Positions 59,701 through 64,000 of a stretch of DNA of 64,000 bases are shown here, piece by piece (positions within the stretch are counted from its first letter, which is position 1; every line of letters begins with the position of its first letter). The stretch covers positions 34,143-98,142 of the forward strand of contig NW_027419920.1 of the NCBI RefSeq assembly GCF_009905375.1. Reading direction: 5' to 3'. The stretch is from Apium graveolens. Lineage: Eukaryota; Streptophyta; Magnoliopsida; Apiales; Apiaceae. The position numbers and the translations under genes are program-made. The notes beneath the pieces were generated by a model, which searched no databases, was not told where the DNA came from, and saw only the letters and a program-made list of their open reading frames with translations.

Positions 59701-61327
59701 TGAGGGAGTCACGGCCTTTCCATTTTGGCCATAAAGCCTTATTATAATTGTGACAACCGGAAATATAGCTAACATGAATCGGGAGTAAGAGTTATAGGTG
59801 AGAGATAGGAGAAAACTAATAACACTTAACTTTAGCAGACTCTTGTGAGATTTGCTCCTTTTTAAGCCATTAGGAAGTGAGGAGCCGTTCAGCTTAAAAG
59901 AAAATTGTACGTCTGGCCTTTTTTCAACAATATCTGCACCATCTAATTGTATTTTGGAAATATCACTTTGTTAAAAATAAATTACAAAAGTATTTTTAAA
60001 TTATTTATGAAAAATGCCATCTGCAGTTTTGCATCCTCAAACACAAATTTGAACTTTCAAAAGTAAATTTTGAAGTTAATTCCCGTTGTTTTTTAATTGT
60101 TTTTTAGTTGCAATACTGCGACAATATAATCAATTAATGCAACTCTATAAGCAATTAATGAAATACTTAGCAACCACCAGTGCAATTTTCTATTTTTTTT
60201 GACAAAGCAACTTTTTATTTTCAAAAAAGTCAAAATACGGAAATTAACATTTCTCAAATAAGTTATTATAAATTAATGTACACAGTTGCACATCTATATT
60301 AACTATAATAGTTGATAACCAAACAAGGGTATAATTTGTATTTTGGTTATCCCTTCATTTTGGTTAACTTTCTTCACGGCCGTTAAAACCATTAGATATA
60401 AACGCTAAAACATAAAAAACTAAAGATTTTTGTTGAATCCCAACAACAACATATTAAATCATAGATTTACATGATTATTTTTTAAATTACAAGATTTAAA
60501 TCCCAACACGACAATTAAATCGTATATTAATATTATTATTCTGAAACTATAAATAAGCGTATATGATTCAAATCTCATCAATCACGTTAATTTACATTAT
60601 TTAATTTTCACCAGAAATCATATGCACAAAGAAATTAGAAAAAATATATGAATATATATAATAATTTTATAGTATTTAATTACTTATACATCAAATTATA
60701 TATTATCACAATATAAAAATAAACTAAAAATCCGTGCAACGCAGATATTATAATTAATTATATATATTAAAGGAGAGATGAAAAAAGACGAGAGAAACAA
60801 TACTCAAATAAACTAGCCCCAAGTAAATAGAAGATTCAAACATCACATATTACCACAAGTCGTCAACATACATCAAAAGCATTCGTATCATTGGTGTGAT
60901 GATTGCATCCAACCATTTCTTTAATCGTTTGATTTGTTTGAAAACCCTCTGTATATAGCTAAATATTTCAATGTTATAAAAACTGAACTTCTAAACTATC
61001 TCCTCACGAAATGTCACCTACACCAACAAATAGTAAATTCAATTAAAGGGACGATTAAAACCGGTCAAATTTGTCTCAGATATATTCGACCGGAATTCAA
61101 AATTGATATATAATAGATCGAGTTACACTGTATCTTTGTGATACAGTTCGATTAGAAAAGTTGTGAGAACACACAGAGTCGATCAAACCAGTAGGGTTTG
61201 TTCAGTATGGTCTATCTGATCCTACTCATCAAGGTTCAAATTCTTGATGGTGCATTCTGTGGCAGAGGTGACAATTCGTTCGGCGTGAACGTTCGTGGAC
61301 TTTCGGTCGGTACTTCGGTTTCGAATG
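56753..61327. other. Flank of unit 3, indel-rich copy
   Basis: Collinear with 33300-37946 and 45028-49672, but with single-base gains and losses every 20-30 bp in many stretches. Contains the third copies of the modules (57005-57265, 59640-59835), the MITE-like and TRIM-like relics. No gene. Confidence 0.75.
57757..58090 (+). pseudogene. Ty1/copia gag relic, unit 3
   Basis: Third copy of the relic at 34265-34660, with added one-base deletions (TTTGGATATTC, CAAATCAGGTATTGCC). Confidence 0.7.
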
Positions 61328-61541
61328 TTAAAAAACAATAAGGAAATTATTGATCTGGACAAAATTAAGTTAAAATCAGACTAAACATGATATAATATGA
61401 TCCAAACGAAAACTCTACTTTTAACTAAAAATATCAATTTTAAAATACGTATATATATACTATATTGGTAATAAATATCATGAATATATCGTTGTATTAA
61501 TATATTAATCATGAAATTGATTATTTAAAAATTTTAAAAAA

Positions 61542-64000
61542 CACATACAGAAACAATCAGACAACACTTGACAGACATGGTTAAAAAAAACCGTCGTCCT
61601 AAAAAATCATAAACGGTGAATGAATTTGCAAAAAAACAGTTGGGGAGCTCCAGAACAACAACGGATATCAAACTGTTGTACAAGTTGTATCCTCTCATCG
61701 AGGCAGGGCAACGGGTTTTAAATATAGGGTTGTAGATCTTTACACAACGATTACAAACGTTGTACTAGGAACGTATAGGGTTAGAAGACAACGGTTTAAC
61801 ATTAAATTGTAATTCAGACAACGGTTTTTTAGAAAGGTGTCCTCTTAACCATCAAACAACGGAATGGAAAACAGTTGGCGGAGGACAATGGGTACCACGT
61901 ATGAGGTGGCAGCACATGATAGGTGGGTAAATCATTCACAGGATTGCTGAGGTGGCGAAATGAGAGCCCTTCATTGAAATGAGATTTGATATCGGCCGTT
62001 AGATCGAAAAATAGCGCTAATATTCTATACAACGGTTTATATTAAAACAAAAGTGTTGTCTTAGTTAGTCTCATACAAGCTTTTAGGTATTACATTGTGT
62101 AATTCACACAACAGTTTTAGAAGGGTTGTCTTAAAAACCTTCATACAACGGAATAAAAACAGTTGTCTGAAATAGTATTTTATAATTTAAATGGGCCCAG
62201 GCCCACCTGATGAGGGGGTGGCAGCGCATGATAGGTTGTAAACATATTACTCGGATTGCTGAAAGTGTCACAATGACATCCCGATTAGAAAATGAGATTA
62301 GATATTAGCCGTTAGATTGACAAAAAACTGATATACTTACACAACGGTTTATAAAAAAAAAGCGTGTCTTAGTTGTCTTTACACAAATGTGTTTCAAGGA
62401 AACCATTGTAAAAGTATACGTATAAAATGGATTCCTATACAAAAGTTCAATTTTAAATGATTTTTTCGATGATCCAAACCGTACGGATGTAAGATATTCA
62501 ATTTTAGTCATATGAAAAAATTATTAAAAATTTAAAATCATCTTGCATGTCAGGATTAGAAAAATATGGTAAAGTACCCATCCCCCAACGAGACTCGTTC
62601 CCGATTACAGGATTAATTTTTTAAAATGATTTTCGACGATCCAACCGTACGGATGTTAATAATCGATTTTAGTCATAAGAACAAATTATTAAAAAATTTG
62701 AAATCATTTGCATGTCGATTAGAAAAATCTGGTAAAAGTACCCCTCCGGACAACGAGACTCGTTCTCGATTTACAGGATTAATTTTTTAAAATGATTTTT
62801 CGACGATCCAAAACCTTTTACGGTACGGTGTAAGATATTGCGATTTTAGTCATAAGAACAAATTATTAAAAAATTTGAAATTCATGTTGCATGTCAGGAT
62901 TAGAAAAAATCCGGTAAAAGTACCCTCCCGACAACGAGACTCGTTCCCGATTTACAGGGATTAATTTTTTAAAATGATTTTTCGACGATCCAAACCGTAC
63001 GGATGTTAAATATATCGATTTTAGTCATAAGAGAAAATATTAAAAAATTTGAAATTATATGCATGTCAGGATTAGAAAAATCTGGTAAAAAGTACCCCTT
63101 CCCGACAACGAGACTCGTTCCCGATTTACAGGATTAATTTTTTTAAAATGATTTTTTGAAGATTCAACCGTAGGGATGTTAAGATATATCAAATTTTATC
63201 ATATGAAAAAAATATTAAAAAATATGAAATTCATCTGCTTGCATCAGGATTAGAAAAATCCGGTAAAAGTACCCCTCCCGAAAACGAGAACTCGTCGTTC
63301 CCGATTTACACGATTAATTTTTAAATGATTTTTTTTCGACGATCCAACCGTCCGGATGTTAAGATATATCAATTTAGTCATATGAAAAAAATTATAAAAA
63401 ATGTGAAATTCGATCTTGCATGTCAGGATTAGAAAAATCTGGTAAAAGGACCCCTCCGACAACGAGACTCGTTCCCGATTTTACAAGATTAATTTTTAAA
63501 ATGATTTTTCCGACGATCCAACCGTACGGGATGTTAAGATATCAATTTTAGTCATATGAAAAATTATTAAAAAATATGAAATTTATCTTGCATGTCAGGA
63601 TTAGAAAAATCTGGTAAAAGTACCCTCCGACAACGAGACTCGTTCCCGATTTACATGATAATTTTAAAATGATTTTTTCGACGATCCAACCGTACGGATG
63701 TTAAGATATATCCATTTTAGTCATATGAAAAAAATTAATAAAAAATTTGAAATTCATCTTGAAGTCAGGATTAGAAAAATCCGGTAAAAGTACCTCACCA
63801 CAACGAGACTCTAGGTCCGATTTACCAGATTAATTTTAAAATAATTTTTTCGAAGATCCACCCGGACGGATGTTAAGATATATCAATTTTAGTCATATGA
63901 AAAAATTATTAAAAAATTGAAATTCATTTTGCAGGTCCGCTAGAAAAATTCGGTAAAAGTACCACTCCCGACAATGAGACTCGTTCCCGATTTACAAAAT
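61542..64000 (+). mobile_element. Pack-CACTA copy 3 (left part only, cut by window end)
   Basis: The end reads CACATACAG instead of CACTACAAG, one of many small indels. Subterminal ACAACGG words and the ~310-bp duplication are present. The tandem array begins at about 62440. The captured genes would lie beyond the window. Confidence 0.85.
62440..64000. repeat. Tandem array of the ~173-bp repeat in CACTA copy 3 (partial)
   Basis: Nine or so units up to the window end, in the same order as in copies 1 and 2, with frequent indels. One unit near 62812 holds a small insertion (AAACCTTTTACGGTACGG). Confidence 0.88.

Larger units (their letters stand above)
49673..61327 (+). repeat. Tandem segmental unit 3 (11,655 bp, with CACTA)
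   Basis: Collinear with unit 2. The part up to the CACTA end at 56749 is nearly identical to unit 2. The flank from about 56,760 on carries very many one-base indels. Confidence 0.92.
61328..64000 (+). repeat. Tandem segmental unit 4 (partial)
   Basis: Begins with TTAAAAAACAATAAGGAAAT, an altered form of the unit start. It runs off the window inside the CACTA tandem array. Confidence 0.88.

Noticed and set aside
33072..64000. Centromeric satellite array
   Set aside because: Units are 4.9-11.7 kb segmental copies of ordinary intergenic DNA, and the short repeat is confined to the transposon.

Overview
The window looks like repeat-rich intergenic DNA from a flowering plant, probably a eudicot. 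It is very AT-rich and holds layers of plant transposons: chromovirus and Tat-type Ty3/gypsy elements, a copia relic, CACTA, Helitron, tRNA-derived SINEs and MITEs. It also holds fragments of typical plant genes: an NLR-type LRR, a NAC factor, a class 3 lipase, the nucleoporin GP210 and eEF1B-gamma. I see no intact host gene. I cannot name the species.

Region 1 (1-7145): an internally deleted minus-strand LTR element (two LTR copies, 1-717 and 891-2039, with only a PBS and polypurine end between them), minisatellite blocks, a SINE with target-site duplication, and a CACTA terminus that abuts a frameshifted LRR fragment.

Region 2 (7146-24037): a nested pair. A minus-strand Tat-lineage element (LTR, PBS, gag, protease, RT) was split in its RT coding sequence by a 13.5 kb plus-strand chromovirus (Tekay-like). 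The insertion has a 5-bp TSD (CCTGC), 3.7-kb LTRs, an iMet-type PBS, an extra 263-codon ORF before gag, and one gag-pol reading frame broken only by three in-frame stops.

Region 3 (24038-33071): a patchwork holding a TA microsatellite with an adjacent MITE, a complete non-autonomous Helitron (26323-28913), at least six SINE copies, a MITE with GAGCATCTTC ends, a second LRR relic, and several copies of a dispersed ~200-bp module that may be left over from an NLR gene cluster.

Region 4 (33072-64000): a tandem segmental array. Unit 1 (4.9 kb) carries the empty site of a CACTA element. Units 2, 3 and the partial unit 4 carry the same 6.85-kb CACTA at the same site, so the period rises to about 11.7 kb. 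The CACTA is non-autonomous. It has subterminal ACAACGG repeats, a 13-mer array of a ~173-bp repeat, and a same-strand chain of captured pieces: a CT-rich leader, NAC exons with their intron, a lipase GHSLGG exon, the GP210 C-terminus, and an eEF1B-gamma fragment. I consider this tandemly amplified Pack-CACTA the most interesting object here. From about 56,760 to the end the sequence shows an abrupt burst of one-base indels relative to its sister copies, which looks like poor consensus quality.
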